A stretch of DNA of 64,000 bases from Pseudonocardia sp. ICBG1293 (lineage in GTDB: Bacteria > Actinomycetota > Actinomycetes > Mycobacteriales > Pseudonocardiaceae). The translations under genes and the position numbers were made by a program. Positions 25,796 through 35,411 of the stretch are shown piece by piece. The stretch spans positions 248,001-312,000 of the forward strand of contig NZ_JAHLEL010000053.1 in the NCBI RefSeq assembly GCF_020131355.1. The letters are read 5' to 3'. Each line of letters begins with the position of its first letter. Positions within the stretch are counted from its first letter, which is position 1. Below the pieces are notes generated by a model. The model was not told where the DNA came from and ran no database searches. It worked only from the letters and a program-made list of their open reading frames with translations.

Positions 25796-25906
25796 TCGAC
25801 CCACGTGGGCGTGGCCTCGCGCGAGGAGCTGACCGGGCGCCATCTCCCGCGGCTGCTGCAGGCCGCGGCGGAGATCGAGGCGGACCTGGTGACCCCGGAC
25901 CTCTGA
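25780..25906 (+). pseudogene. IclR-family regulator remnant (C-terminal end)
   Basis: About 41 codons reading VIAAVNVSTHVG then LTGRHLPRLLQAAAEIEADL to the stop at 25906, the typical last helix and strand of an IclR effector domain (families end with a similar ALNVS...LLPALL block). The helix-turn-helix and most of the effector domain are missing. It points away from the dehydrogenase remnant, the normal layout of a regulator divergent from its target, with both 5' halves and the promoter gone. Confidence 0.6.
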
Positions 25907-25929
25907 CACGCCGGCCCGGGACACCCGGC

Positions 25930-26364
25930 TCACCGGACGGGCGGGTCCACGGGTGCGGGCGCCAGGGGACCACGACGGTCGCCCACGCGCGTCCCGGTCA
26001 GCCCGGGCAGGCGCATACCGGTGCCGTCCGGCCGCACCGGGTCGTCGCCGCCGGGACCGGTCCCGCCGGGCCGTGCCGAGCCGGGGCACTCCGCGGTGTC
26101 CCGGTGCGTCGCCACCGGTCCGGCGGGTACGGCGTCCTCGGCGCGGGCCGCGTCCCGGGCGGCCTCGTCGGCCAGCCGGTGCACCTCGCGGCCGACGAGG
26201 TCGAGCCGGGCGGCCACCGCCTCCCCGGCCGGGTCGTCCCACGCGTCGGCGACGGCGGCGCGGATCCCCGCCAGCAGTCCGGCGGTGTCGTCGAGCCGGT
26301 CCACCAGCGCACGCAGGGCCCCGGCGTGGTCCGCGACAGCGTCGCCCGTCCCGTCGATCAGCAC
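25930..26364 (-). CDS. Small helical protein, coupled with the next gene
   Basis: A 144-residue protein that I cannot assign. Residues 1-75 form two long amphipathic helices (GALRALVDRLDDTAGLLAGI, then VGREVHRLADEAARDAA) with a W in the bend (ADAWDDPAGEA), recalling WXG-type secretion substrates. Residues 76-144 are Pro/Gly/Arg-rich and disordered. GTG 26364 overlaps the end of the 26358-26633 gene by 7 bases. Its position between glmS and glmM matches the hypothetical genes Rv3437-Rv3440c. A role as a type VII substrate is only a guess. Confidence 0.5.
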   Translation of the reverse strand: MLIDGTGDAVADHAGALRALVDRLDDTAGLLAGIRAAVADAWDDPAGEAVAARLDLVGREVHRLADEAARDAARAEDAVPAGPVATHRDTAECPGSARPGGTGPGGDDPVRPDGTGMRLPGLTGTRVGDRRGPLAPAPVDPPVR

Positions 26365-26633
26365 GGTGGCTCCCCGTCGACGGCGGGACCGTGCCGATCG
26401 GCGCCGCGGAGCGCCGCGGCCGCGCCGGCGTCGGCGGTCCTCGCCGCGGTCGCGGCGCGCCGGGCCGCGTCGGCCAGCACCGTCAGCTCGTCCACGACCC
26501 GCCGCAGCCGGACCGCACGGGCCCCGTCACCGTCCCCGGTCGCCGGGGCGCCGGTCAGCCCGGCCGCCAGGTCGTCCAGCCCACGGGCCACACGCTCCAG
26601 CCCGTCGGGGTCCCGCCGCACGTCCGGTCGCAT
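26358..26633 (-). CDS. Small helical protein of unknown function
   Basis: A 91-residue protein starting RPDVRRDPDGLERVARGLDD, followed by a second long Ala-rich helix (LRRVVDELTVLADAARRAA). The opening 'DPxxL...LDDLAAGL' resembles the N-terminus of EspC-like ESX-associated proteins, but the match is weak. There is no signal peptide and no cysteine apart from the last residue. Translationally coupled with the downstream helical gene, so the two probably act as a pair. A double palindrome lies 44 bases upstream. Confidence 0.5.
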   Translation of the reverse strand: MRPDVRRDPDGLERVARGLDDLAAGLTGAPATGDGDGARAVRLRRVVDELTVLADAARRAATAARTADAGAAAALRGADRHGPAVDGEPPC

Positions 26634-26676
26634 CGTCCCAGCGTGCGGGCCGTCCCGGGCGGGCGGGCCCGGACCC

Positions 26677-26700
26677 GCGAACCGGTTCGCGATCGCGAAC
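26677..26700 (-). promoter_or_regulatory. Overlapping palindromes upstream of the small-gene pair
   Basis: A 14-bp perfect palindrome (26677-26690, GCGAACCGGTTCGC) overlaps a 16-bp perfect palindrome (26685-26700, GTTCGCGATCGCGAAC), giving three alternating GCGAAC half-sites. This looks like an operator for a dimeric repressor acting on the gene pair at 26633; the regulator is unknown. Confidence 0.5.
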
Positions 26701-26730
26701 GGTCGCCGCGACGACCCCCGGGAACGACGT

Positions 26731-26764
26731 CGGGGCCGCCACCCCCGCAGGGATGGCGGCCCCG
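26731..26764 (-). terminator. Hairpin behind glmM
   Basis: An 11-bp stem (26731-26741 with 26754-26764), starting 15 bases past the glmM stop codon. It closes the rplM-rpsI-glmM transcript. Confidence 0.7.
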
Positions 26765-26778
26765 GTCCGCGCGAACGA

Positions 26779-28116
26779 TCAGCGTGCGGCGGCGACGATG
26801 TCGGCCAGCCGGCCCGCGACGGCGTCGGCCTCGCCCTCGGTGGGCGCCTCGACCATCACCCGCACGAGCTGCTCGGTACCCGAGGGGCGCAGCAGCACCC
26901 GCCCGGTCTCGCCCAGCTCGGCCTCGGCCTTCGCGACGGCCTCGGCCACGTCGGAGGACGCGGCGACCGCATCCTTGTCGGCGACGGGCACGTTGCGCAG
27001 GACCTGCGGCAGCACGGTGACCACCGAGGCCAGCTCGGCCAGCGGGGTACCGGTCTGCGCCACCCGCGCCATGAGCCGCAGGGCCGTCAGGAGGCCGTCG
27101 CCGGTGGTGGCGTGGCCCGGCAGCACCACGTGCCCGGACTGCTCACCGCCCAGGGTGAACCCGCCCTCGCGCAGCCGCTCCAGCACGTAGCGGTCACCGA
27201 CCCTGGTCGTGTCCAGGCCGATCCCGGCCTCGCGCATGGCGAGGTGCAGACCCAGGTTGCTCATCACCGTGGCGACCAGGGTGTCGTGGGCGAGCTCGCC
27301 GGCGTCGCGCATGGCGAGCGCCAGCACGGCCATGATCCGGTCACCGTCGACGACGGCGCCGGTCTCGTCCACCGCCAGGCAGCGGTCGGCGTCGCCGTCG
27401 TGGGCGATGCCGAGGTCGGCGCCGTGCTCGCGCACCGCGGACCGCAGCGGGTCCAGGTGGGTCGAGCCGACACCGTCGTTGATGTTGAGACCGTCCGGCT
27501 CGGCGTGCAGCGCGATGACGTCCGCGCCCGCCTGCCGGTAGGCCTCCGGCGCGGCCAGCGCCGCGGCGCCGTGCGCGCAGTCGACGACCACGCGCAGCCC
27601 GGTCAGCGAACCGGGCGTGGCGGACAGCAGGTGCTCGACGTAGACGTCGGTGGCGTCCGGGGCGTCCCAGACCCTGCCGATGTCCGCACCGGTCGGACGG
27701 GCGCCGAGGCCCTCGGCGAACTGCCGCTCGATCGCGTCCTCGACGTCGTCGGGCAGCTTGTGGCCGCCCGCGGCGAAGAGCTTGATGCCGTTGTCGGGCA
27801 TCGGGTTGTGCGAGGCGGAGATCATCACGCCGAGATCGGCACCGGTCTGGGCGACCAGGTGCGCGACGCCCGGGGTCGGCAGCACGCCGACCCGGATCGC
27901 GTCCGCACCGGCCGAGGTGAGCCCGGCGACGACCGCGGCCTCGAGCATCTCGCCGCTCGCGCGCGGATCGCGCCCGACGACCGCGAGGGGCCGGCGGCCG
28001 GAGCCGTCCGAGAGCGTGCGGGCGGCCGAGGCACAGACGCCAACGGCGAACTCCGGAGTGAGGAGTTCGCCGTTGGCCAGGCCCCGGACGCCGTCGGTTC
28101 CGAAGAGACGAGGCAT
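26779..28116 (-). CDS. glmM: Phosphoglucosamine mutase
   Basis: A 445-residue enzyme converting glucosamine-6-phosphate to glucosamine-1-phosphate, the step after GlmS. It begins PRLFGTDGVRGLANG. The phosphoserine loop ISASHNPMPDNGIK, the Mg2+ loop DGDADRCLAVDE and the sugar-binding GGEQSGHVV are present, with the phosphate-binding RPSGTEQLVRVMVEA near the C-terminus. It follows rpsI by 11 bases, so it is co-transcribed with rplM-rpsI as in mycobacteria. A 16-bp perfect inverted repeat lies inside its first 26 codons. Confidence 0.97.
   Translation of the reverse strand: MPRLFGTDGVRGLANGELLTPEFAVGVCASAARTLSDGSGRRPLAVVGRDPRASGEMLEAAVVAGLTSAGADAIRVGVLPTPGVAHLVAQTGADLGVMISASHNPMPDNGIKLFAAGGHKLPDDVEDAIERQFAEGLGARPTGADIGRVWDAPDATDVYVEHLLSATPGSLTGLRVVVDCAHGAAALAAPEAYRQAGADVIALHAEPDGLNINDGVGSTHLDPLRSAVREHGADLGIAHDGDADRCLAVDETGAVVDGDRIMAVLALAMRDAGELAHDTLVATVMSNLGLHLAMREAGIGLDTTRVGDRYVLERLREGGFTLGGEQSGHVVLPGHATTGDGLLTALRLMARVAQTGTPLAELASVVTVLPQVLRNVPVADKDAVAASSDVAEAVAKAEAELGETGRVLLRPSGTEQLVRVMVEAPTEGEADAVAGRLADIVAAAR
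28039..28077 (-). repeat. 16-bp perfect inverted repeat within glmM codons 14-26
   Basis: Arms 28039-28054 and 28062-28077 are exact reverse complements around a 7-base loop. In the mRNA they form a strong hairpin about 40-78 bases after the start codon. The encoded residues (LANGELLTPEFAVG) agree with the family, so the repeat arises from codon choice on conserved sequence. Confidence 0.75.
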
Positions 28117-28127
28117 CCGGTGTGCGA

Positions 28128-28703
<576 letters not shown>

Positions 28704-28732
28704 GGGCTGTCCCTCTTCGTTGCTCGGGGTGG

Positions 28733-29176
28733 TCACTGGGTGACCTGCTTGATCTCGAACGGCTGCGGCTTCTGGGCCTCGTGCGGGTGCGCCGGGCCGG
28801 CGTAGACCTTCAGCTTCTTGGCCATGGCGCGGCCGAGACGGTTCTTCGGCAGCATGCCCTTGATCGCCTTCTCGACGAGGCGGTCGGGCTGGCTGTCGAT
28901 CATCTCGCCGACGGAGCGCTGGCGGAGGCCACCCGGGAAGCCGGAGTGGCGGTAGACGAACTTGTCGGTGCGCTTGTTGCCCGACACCGAGATCTTCTCC
29001 GCGTTCACGATGACCACGAAGTCGCCGTTGTCGACGTGCGGGGCGTAGGTCGGCTTGTGCTTCCCGCGCAGCAGCGTGGCGGCGTGGGTGGCGAGCCGAC
29101 CGAGGCGCACGTCCTCGGCGTCGATCACGTGCCAGGCGTGCTGGATGTCGCCGGGCTTGGGGCTGTACGTGGGCAC
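28733..29176 (-). CDS. rplM: 50S ribosomal protein L13
   Basis: A 147-residue L13 of normal length, with WHVIDAEDVRLGRLA, the central LLRGKHKPTYAPHVDNGD and the C-terminal YAGPAHPHEAQKPQP. GTG 29176 has GAGGTA 5 bases upstream and gives the same N-terminus as in mycobacteria; the open frame extends to 29233 without support. First gene of the rplM-rpsI-glmM operon. The 230 bases upstream contain its promoter and no gene. Confidence 0.96.
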   Translation of the reverse strand: MPTYSPKPGDIQHAWHVIDAEDVRLGRLATHAATLLRGKHKPTYAPHVDNGDFVVIVNAEKISVSGNKRTDKFVYRHSGFPGGLRQRSVGEMIDSQPDRLVEKAIKGMLPKNRLGRAMAKKLKVYAGPAHPHEAQKPQPFEIKQVTQ

Positions 29177-29407
29177 GGATCTACCTCGTCGTCGTTCTCG
29201 GCTGGTGGGCCGTCCGCACGGGTTCCGGCCCACTCTCTAGTCTCTGGTTCCTCAGCGTGCTGCTGGTGGACGCCGGAGGGACGCTCGATCCCGCCGCTGT
29301 CGCCGGAGGACGGCGCCCGCGGGTCTCCACCGCTGCACAACGAGAGCCAAGCGTACCCGCCGGTCCCGGGGGCGGACGCAGGGGGTCGTCCGGCCCCGGA
29401 CCGGGGG

Positions 29408-29698
29408 TCAGGCGAACCGGGCCCGGTTCGCCTGCTCGGTGGCCCGGTAGTTCTGGCCGGCCTGGCCGACCAGCCTCCCGATGGCGCCCAGGGTGGTGGT
29501 CAGCTCGGCGGCCGAGGTGTCCCACTTCTGCTGCGACGCCCGGTAGGTGGTCGCCGCGTCGCCGGTCCAGGCCGCGACCATCGGTGCCAGGTGGCGCCGG
29601 AGGTCCTCGAGCTGGGAGTTGATGCGCGCGGTCGTGGCGACGGTGTCGGCCGACGCCTGGTCGAGCGCGCTGAACGTGACCTTGATCTCGGATCCCAC
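29408..29698 (-). CDS. esxT: WXG100 protein, ESX-4 substrate (EsxT position)
   Basis: A 96-residue helical hairpin protein with the WTG turn (VAAWTGDAATTY, residues 43-54), the WXG100 signature. Near the C-terminus it has YRATEQANRARFA. WXG100 proteins are secreted as dimers by type VII systems. It is the last gene of the cluster, 14 bases behind its partner, next to rplM, exactly where esxT lies in M. tuberculosis. GTG 29698 is preceded by GAGGGGGAG. Symbol by synteny. Confidence 0.85.
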   Translation of the reverse strand: MGSEIKVTFSALDQASADTVATTARINSQLEDLRRHLAPMVAAWTGDAATTYRASQQKWDTSAAELTTTLGAIGRLVGQAGQNYRATEQANRARFA

Positions 29699-29712
29699 GG
29701 TGTCGCTCCCCC

Positions 29713-30015
29713 TCACCCGAGCACCGACGTGATGGCGGTGCGGTTCTGGTCCTCCTGCTGCTGGTACGTCGTCGCCGTGCCGCCGAGCTGCTCCCCGATC
29801 GCGCCCAGCGCCTCGTTCAGCCGACGCGCCTCGGTGTCCCACTTGGCCATGAGCTGGGCGAACGCGGTCGCCGCGGTGCCCGACCACTGGCCCTGCAGCG
29901 GTCCCAGCTGGCTGCGCAACCGGCCGAGCTCGCCGTTGACGGCGTCGCTCACCGCCCGCACCCGGTCCGCCGCGCGGACCATCTCCTCGGTCGTCGTGCC
30001 GAACCCGTCGGCCAT
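29713..30015 (-). CDS. esxU: WXG100 protein, ESX-4 substrate (EsxU position)
   Basis: A 100-residue WXG100 protein with WSG at the turn (LQGQWSGTAATAFAQ, residues 40-54) and a C-terminal helix with TATTYQQQEDQNRTAI. The YxxxE/D-like secretion motif fits Y84 with the D/E pair downstream. ATG 30015 has GAGGTG 5 bases upstream, which supports independent initiation, although the reading frame continues open into the preceding gene. Expected partner: the EsxT-position protein. Confidence 0.85.
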   Translation of the reverse strand: MADGFGTTTEEMVRAADRVRAVSDAVNGELGRLRSQLGPLQGQWSGTAATAFAQLMAKWDTEARRLNEALGAIGEQLGGTATTYQQQEDQNRTAITSVLG

Positions 30016-31428
30016 GAGCCCACCTCGTCCCCGTCTCGGTGCCCGGACGGCCGCGTGCGCGGCGTCCGGGCCCGGGGACGCGGTGCCCCCGGCCCGCGCA
30101 CAGTGACAGGGCGGCCCGGTCCACCACGGCCGATCGGCCGGGATCGTTCGCGACCGGGAACGCGCCGGGTACGACCCACCCGGTGCCGCGCACCGCACCC
30201 GGTGCAGCGACGCCACGACCTCGGCGCAGGCCGGGGCGACCGGGGCGGCGACGGCCCGGCGGCACCCGGAGACGAGCTGGTCGGCACCGTCGAACACCAC
30301 GTGCCAGTCGACGACGGTCCCGTCACCCGGTTCCTCGCTCCAGCGCAGGACCGCGCGCCCGCCGACGGTCGCGGGCACCGGACCCGCCCCGCCGACCAGC
30401 GCGGCGAGCTCGCGGCGGGCCCGGTCGGGCTCGCGCCCGGCGTCGTAACCGAGGGGGCTGCGTTCCAGCACGAGCAGGTCCGCCCCGTCCGGGCCGCCGA
30501 CGGGGGTCAGCAGCACCCGTCGACGCTGCGGGTCGCCACCGGTGTGCTCCCAGCCCGCCGGGAGCGTGGCGGCGTAGCCGTACTGGACGACCGTGCTCCC
30601 GTCCGGTGCGGCCGGGCGGGAGACACCGCCGAACAGCAGCCCGGTGGCGAGCAGCACCGCACCCAGCACGGCGACGACCGGGAGCACCGTCCGGGCGCGG
30701 TCCGGGCGGTCGGCGGGTGGCCCGGCGGGGTCGGGTGCGCCGGGCCACGGCGGGACCGGCCCGGGTGGTCCGGCGACCGGTCCGGCCCCGGGCCCGGGGG
30801 CCGCCGGGGCGAGCGGCGCGGCCCCCGGCACGGCGGCCCCCGGCACGGCGGTCCCCAGCACGGCGGCCCCGACGACCGCGGCCGTCTCCGGCCCCCGGGA
30901 CCCGCCACCGGCCGGCCGCGTCCCGGCGACGCGCACCGGGCACGGGAGCCGGTACCCGGCCGGAGCACCGGGCCCCGCGGGCCCCCGGGTGCCCGCGGTC
31001 CCGCACCGCTGCGGGAGCGGGCCCGGTGTCCGGGCGACGACGACCAGCTCCGTCCCGGTCGCCCGGACGAGCGCGGCGAGGTCCGCGCCCGGCTCCCCGA
31101 CCCGTTCGGGCACGCCGTCGCGCACGAGCGTCACGTCGTCGTCGTCGACGACCAGCACCGGTCCGTCGGGCAGCTCCGGTTCCGCCGCGAGCACCGCGAC
31201 CGCGGACGGGACCACCAGCACCCGCGGGCGCCCCGGGAAGGGACCGCCCGCCGTCGTCCCGACCCGGACGACGACGCCGGGCGGGTCGTCGACGAAGAAG
31301 TCCGCGACGGCCGTCGCCGGGGGTGTGCCGGGTGGGGCGGCGGCGAGCAGGCGCAGCCCGTCCCCGTCGGCGGCGGCGAGCAGCACCGCGTGGCGGCGGT
31401 CGTGGACGGCGACCGCGAGGGTGCTCAC
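29713..31428 (-). CDS. Type VII secretion-associated protein (Rv3446c family), open into esxU
   Basis: GTG 31428 overlaps the eccC stop by 4 bases. Residues 1-130 form an N-terminal domain (VSTLAVAVHDRRHAVLLAAA), followed by a Pro/Gly/Ala linker, one membrane helix (about residues 236-258, LPVVAVLGAVLLATGLLFGG) and an extracytoplasmic domain (QYGYAATLPAGWEHTGGDPQRR to ACAEVVASLHRV, ending near residue 435). This order fits the Rv3446c family. Its own stop codon is missing: the frame runs on through about 35 unlike residues directly into the esxU ATG, so a 571-residue fusion with the WXG100 protein is formally encoded. The other two frames are also open here, so a frameshift alone does not supply a stop before esxU. 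Confidence 0.6.
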   Translation of the reverse strand: MSTLAVAVHDRRHAVLLAAADGDGLRLLAAAPPGTPPATAVADFFVDDPPGVVVRVGTTAGGPFPGRPRVLVVPSAVAVLAAEPELPDGPVLVVDDDDVTLVRDGVPERVGEPGADLAALVRATGTELVVVARTPGPLPQRCGTAGTRGPAGPGAPAGYRLPCPVRVAGTRPAGGGSRGPETAAVVGAAVLGTAVPGAAVPGAAPLAPAAPGPGAGPVAGPPGPVPPWPGAPDPAGPPADRPDRARTVLPVVAVLGAVLLATGLLFGGVSRPAAPDGSTVVQYGYAATLPAGWEHTGGDPQRRRVLLTPVGGPDGADLLVLERSPLGYDAGREPDRARRELAALVGGAGPVPATVGGRAVLRWSEEPGDGTVVDWHVVFDGADQLVSGCRRAVAAPVAPACAEVVASLHRVRCAAPGGSYPARSRSRTIPADRPWWTGPPCHCARAGGTASPGPDAAHAAVRAPRRGRGGLMADGFGTTTEEMVRAADRVRAVSDAVNGELGRLRSQLGPLQGQWSGTAATAFAQLMAKWDTEARRLNEALGAIGEQLGGTATTYQQQEDQNRTAITSVLG

Positions 31429-34400
31429 CCCGGCTCGGTCCAGGCCAGCTGCACCCGTCGCGCCCCGGCCCGCCGGTCGACGAGCACCCCGCGCCCCGGC
31501 GGCATCGGCCCGGGACGGACCTTCTCCAGCAACGCACCCTCGTCGGGGCTTCCGGAGCCGACCAGCCCGGGGGCGCCGAGCTCGCGCAGCCGTCCGAGGA
31601 CCGGGTCGAACAGGGCCCGTCCCGCGCCGCCGGTCCGCCGCGCGAGGACGACGTGCAGCCCGACGTCGCGGGCCTGCGGCAGGTACTCGGCGAGCGCGAG
31701 CAGCGGGTGCGGGCCGGTCGACCCGGCGGCGGGGACGACGAGGTCGTAGTCGTCGACCAGCAGCCACACGTCCGGGCCGGTCCACCACGACCGTTCCCGC
31801 AGCTGGGCCGGGGTGACGTCCGGGCCGGGCAGCCGCCGTCCCAGGGAGCCCGCGACCTCGGCGCAGACCTCGGCGGTGGCCTGCGCGGTCGAGGCGTGCG
31901 CGAGCAGGTGGTCCTGCGGGATCCCGCCGAGCAGCGTCCGCCGGTGGTCGACGACGACGATCCGCGCCTGGTCGGGCGTCCACCGCGCGGCGATACCGTG
32001 GGCGAGGGTCCGGAGCAGGGTGGTCTTGCCACCGCCGGAGTCGGCGAAGCACAGCAGGTGCGGCTCGTCCGGGTCCAGCTCGACGGCGCCGAGCCGGTCC
32101 TCGTCGATGCTGAGCGCGGGCCCCCGGCCCGGACCGGGCGGGAGCTCGGCGACCTCGATCCGGTCGGGCAGCAGCCGCACCGGGCCGACCGGGGGGCCGT
32201 CCCACGCGTCGGCGATCTCCCGGGCCGGGTCGGCGCCGGGGGTCAGGCAGGGTGCGGCCAGGACCGTGGCCTCGCCGTCGGCGGACAGGCCGTGCCCAGG
32301 CAGCGGGGGCACCGCGGCGGCCCGGCGCCGGTCCACCTCGGAGTCCGACGGGTCGCCCAGACGCAGCTCGACCCGGCTGCCGAGCTGGTCCTTGAGCGCC
32401 GGACGGATCTCGGCCCAGCGGGCCGCGGAGAGCGCGAGGTGCACGCCGTAGGCCAGCCCGCGGGCGGCGAGCGCGGTCAGCTTCTCGTCCAGGTCCTCGA
32501 AGCCGGCCCGCAGGGCCGCGTAGCCGTCCACGACCAGCAGCAGGTCCGTGGCGGCCACCTCGTCGAGGTCGCCGGCGGCACGGCGGGACCGGAACTCCTC
32601 GATCCCGGTGACGCCGTGCGCGGCGAACAGCCGTTCGCGCTCGTCGACGGCGGCGACGGTCTCGGCCACCACCCGTCGCACCAGGTCGCCGGACCGGCGG
32701 TCGGCGACGGTCCCGACGTGCGGCAGCGCGGCCAGCGGCGCGAGCGTGCCGCCGCCGAGGTCGAGCACGTGCACGCCCAGCTCGGTCGGTGTGTGGGTGA
32801 GCGCGAGCGCGGTGACGACGGTCCGCAGGGCGGTCGACTTGCCCGACCGCGGCCCGCCGACGACGGCGAGGTGCCCGGCCGCGCCGGACAGGTCCAGCAC
32901 CAGCGGGTCACGTCGCTGGGCGTACGGCCGGTCGATGAGCCCGATCGGCGCGGCGAGCCGCCCGACCGGTCCCGGCGCGCACCACCCGCGTCCGGCACGC
33001 AGCAGCGGTTCTCCGAGCACCACCGGCAGCGGAGGGGGCTCCGCCAGCGGGGGCAGCCACACCCGGTGCGCACGCGGACCGGGCCCGGACACCGCGTCGG
33101 CGATCCGTTCGCCCACGGTGCCGGTGGGGGCGGGTCCGGGGTCCGGGGCCGGGAGCCGGGCGGACGCGGGCAGCGCGACCGGACCCGCGCGGAACGGCAG
33201 CGCGACCCGCGGTGCCCCGGGTGCGTGGCGGCTGGTGACGCGCGGGGTGTCCGGGCCGGAGACGTAGGCGGCGCGGAAGCGGACCAGCTCGTCGGTGCCC
33301 GCGGACAGGTACGCGGCGCCGGGCGCCGGCGGGAGCAGGTGGGCGTCGGGCACGCCCAGCACCGCGCGGGACTCCGCGGCGGAGAACGTCCGCAGCGCGA
33401 TCCGGTAGGACAGGTGCGACTCCAGGCCGCGCAGCCGCCCCTCCTCCAGCCGCTGCGAGGCGAGCAGCAGGTGGATGCCGAGCGAGCGGCCGAGCCGTCC
33501 CACGGTCACCATCAGGTCGATCATCTCCGGCCGCTGGGCGAGCAGCTCGGAGAACTCGTCGACCACGACCAGCAGCGACGGCAGTGCCGCGAGCGGCGCC
33601 CCGCCCCGGCGGAGCGCGTCGTGCTCGGCCAGCGACGACAGGTTCCCCGCGGCGCGCAGCACCTCCTGGCGGCGGGTGATCTCGCCGGCCAGCGCGTCGG
33701 CCATCCGGTCGACCAGGGTCAGCTCCTCGGCCAGGTTGGTGATCACCGCGGAGGTGTGCGGGAGGCCGGCGAGCCCGAGGAACGTCGCGCCGCCCTTGAA
33801 GTCGACGAGCACGAGGTTGAGCTCCTCGGCGGTGTGCGTCGCGACCAGCCCGAGGACGAGCGTGCGCAGCAGCTCGCTCTTCCCGGACCCGGTCGCACCG
33901 ATGCACAGGCCGTGCGGCCCGGCGCCGCCCTGCGCGGACTCCTTGAGGTCGAGCAGCACCGCCCGGCCCGCGGTGTCGGTGCCGAGCGGGACGCGCAGCC
34001 GCTCCCCCGCCGCGCGCCGCGACCGCAGCGCCGCGATCCCGGCCGGGTCCGTCCCGGACAGTCCGAGCAGCGACGGCAGCCCGGTCGACCGGGTGTCCAC
34101 ACCGGACACCACGACGTCGGGACCGCCGTCCGGGCGGTAGCGCGCGAGCCGCCGCGCCAGCGCCAGCGCCTCGGCGACGACGAGCCCGTCGGGGACGCCG
34201 ACCTCCCGCCCACCGGGCCCGCCGCGACGCAGCGTGCGGACGCCGTCCGGCCCGGTCCCCGCGGCCAGGCGCAGCACCGACGCCGCGGGCCTGCGCCCGC
34301 CTGCGGGACCCAGCCGCCGCACGGTGACGCCGGGCAGACCGGCCCACGCACCGGGGGTGTCGGCCCGCCCCGTCGAGCACGACGAGCAGGTGCTGCTGGG

Positions 34401-35292
34401 CCGCGGACGGCTCGTCGACCCACCACCGCCGCACCCGGTCCGGGTCGTCGGTGATCATCCGGACGGGCCCGACGGCGTCGCGGAGCCGTGGGTGCGCCAC
34501 GTGCGGCAGCCACTTCGCCCACTCCCAGCGCGCGGCAGCACCCCCCGGCGCGACGACGGCGAGACGCGCGTCGTCGGGCCCGTGCCAGGTCACGTACTGG
34601 GCGACCAGGGCCCTGGCGAGATCGAGCACCGGAGCGGCGTCGGGGTCGGGTTCGAGCCAGATCGTCGCCGAGGCGCGGGTGTCCACGGCAACCGGCAGGT
34701 CGTCCACGGTGGACCAGCGGCGCAGGAACCGGCGCAACGCCAGCGCGGACAGCGGCTCCAGTGTCTCCATCGGACCGGTGTGCGGGGCGGTGAGCCGGGT
34801 GGCGAGCAGCTGGGTGCCGCGCCCGGCGCGCAGCCGGCCGAAGTCGTCGTCGCCCGGGCGGCGCTCCCACAGCCGGTCCGCGGCGAGCACGTCCGGCCAG
34901 GCGGCCGGGTCGGGGTGGACGGTCTCCAGGGCGTGCCGCTGCTCGTCCGCGACCGCACGGGCGCGGTGGCCCAGCACGTCGAGGTAGCGCAGGTAGTCGC
35001 GGCGGTCCTCGTCCATCGTCGCGGTGCGCGCACCGGCACCGCGGCCGCCCCCGGCCAGCATGCCCAACGCGGACAGCGCGAACATCCCGCCGAACAGCCA
35101 GGTGCTCGTGTCCCCCCGGCCGAGCACGACGAACAGCAGCGCCCCGCCGACCATCGCCAGCGGCAGCAGCCGCGCCACGAGGCCGCCGGGGACCGGACGC
35201 TCCGGTTCCGGTGGTGGTTCGAGCACGAGCTCGCCGCCGGGCAGCTCGGGCACCGAGCGCCGCGGACGCCGCATCCCGACCGTTCCCGCCAT
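31425..35292 (-). pseudogene. eccC4: EccC ATPase of ESX-4, single-base frameshift
   Basis: About 1289 codons encoding the motor of the type VII secretion system. The N-part (from ATG 35292, GGGAGG upstream) has two membrane helices at about 40-60 and 64-80. Three FtsK/SpoIIIE ATPase domains follow, with Walker A motifs IGATGSGKSELL, VGGPRSGKSTAL and FADSGGGKTTLL; the first has a full Walker B (LLVVVDEFSEL), the others are degenerate as is usual. The frame breaks near residue 312: one extra base in the G5 run 34353-34357 (C5 in the gene). Removing one restores VLDGAGRHPGAWAGLPGVTV and a continuous protein. Two open frames result: 35292 to about 34350, and 34322 to 31425, the latter containing all three ATPase domains. 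Confidence 0.88.
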
Positions 35293-35411
35293 CGCCGCGC
35301 CTCCCGTTCACGCTTCTCCCGAACGCCCACGGCGGCACCGGGGCCGTCGGATACTCGCAGCCGCCCCGGGCCCGCCGGGGCCGTTCGGAGAGATCTGTCA
35401 GGGAGCCGCTC

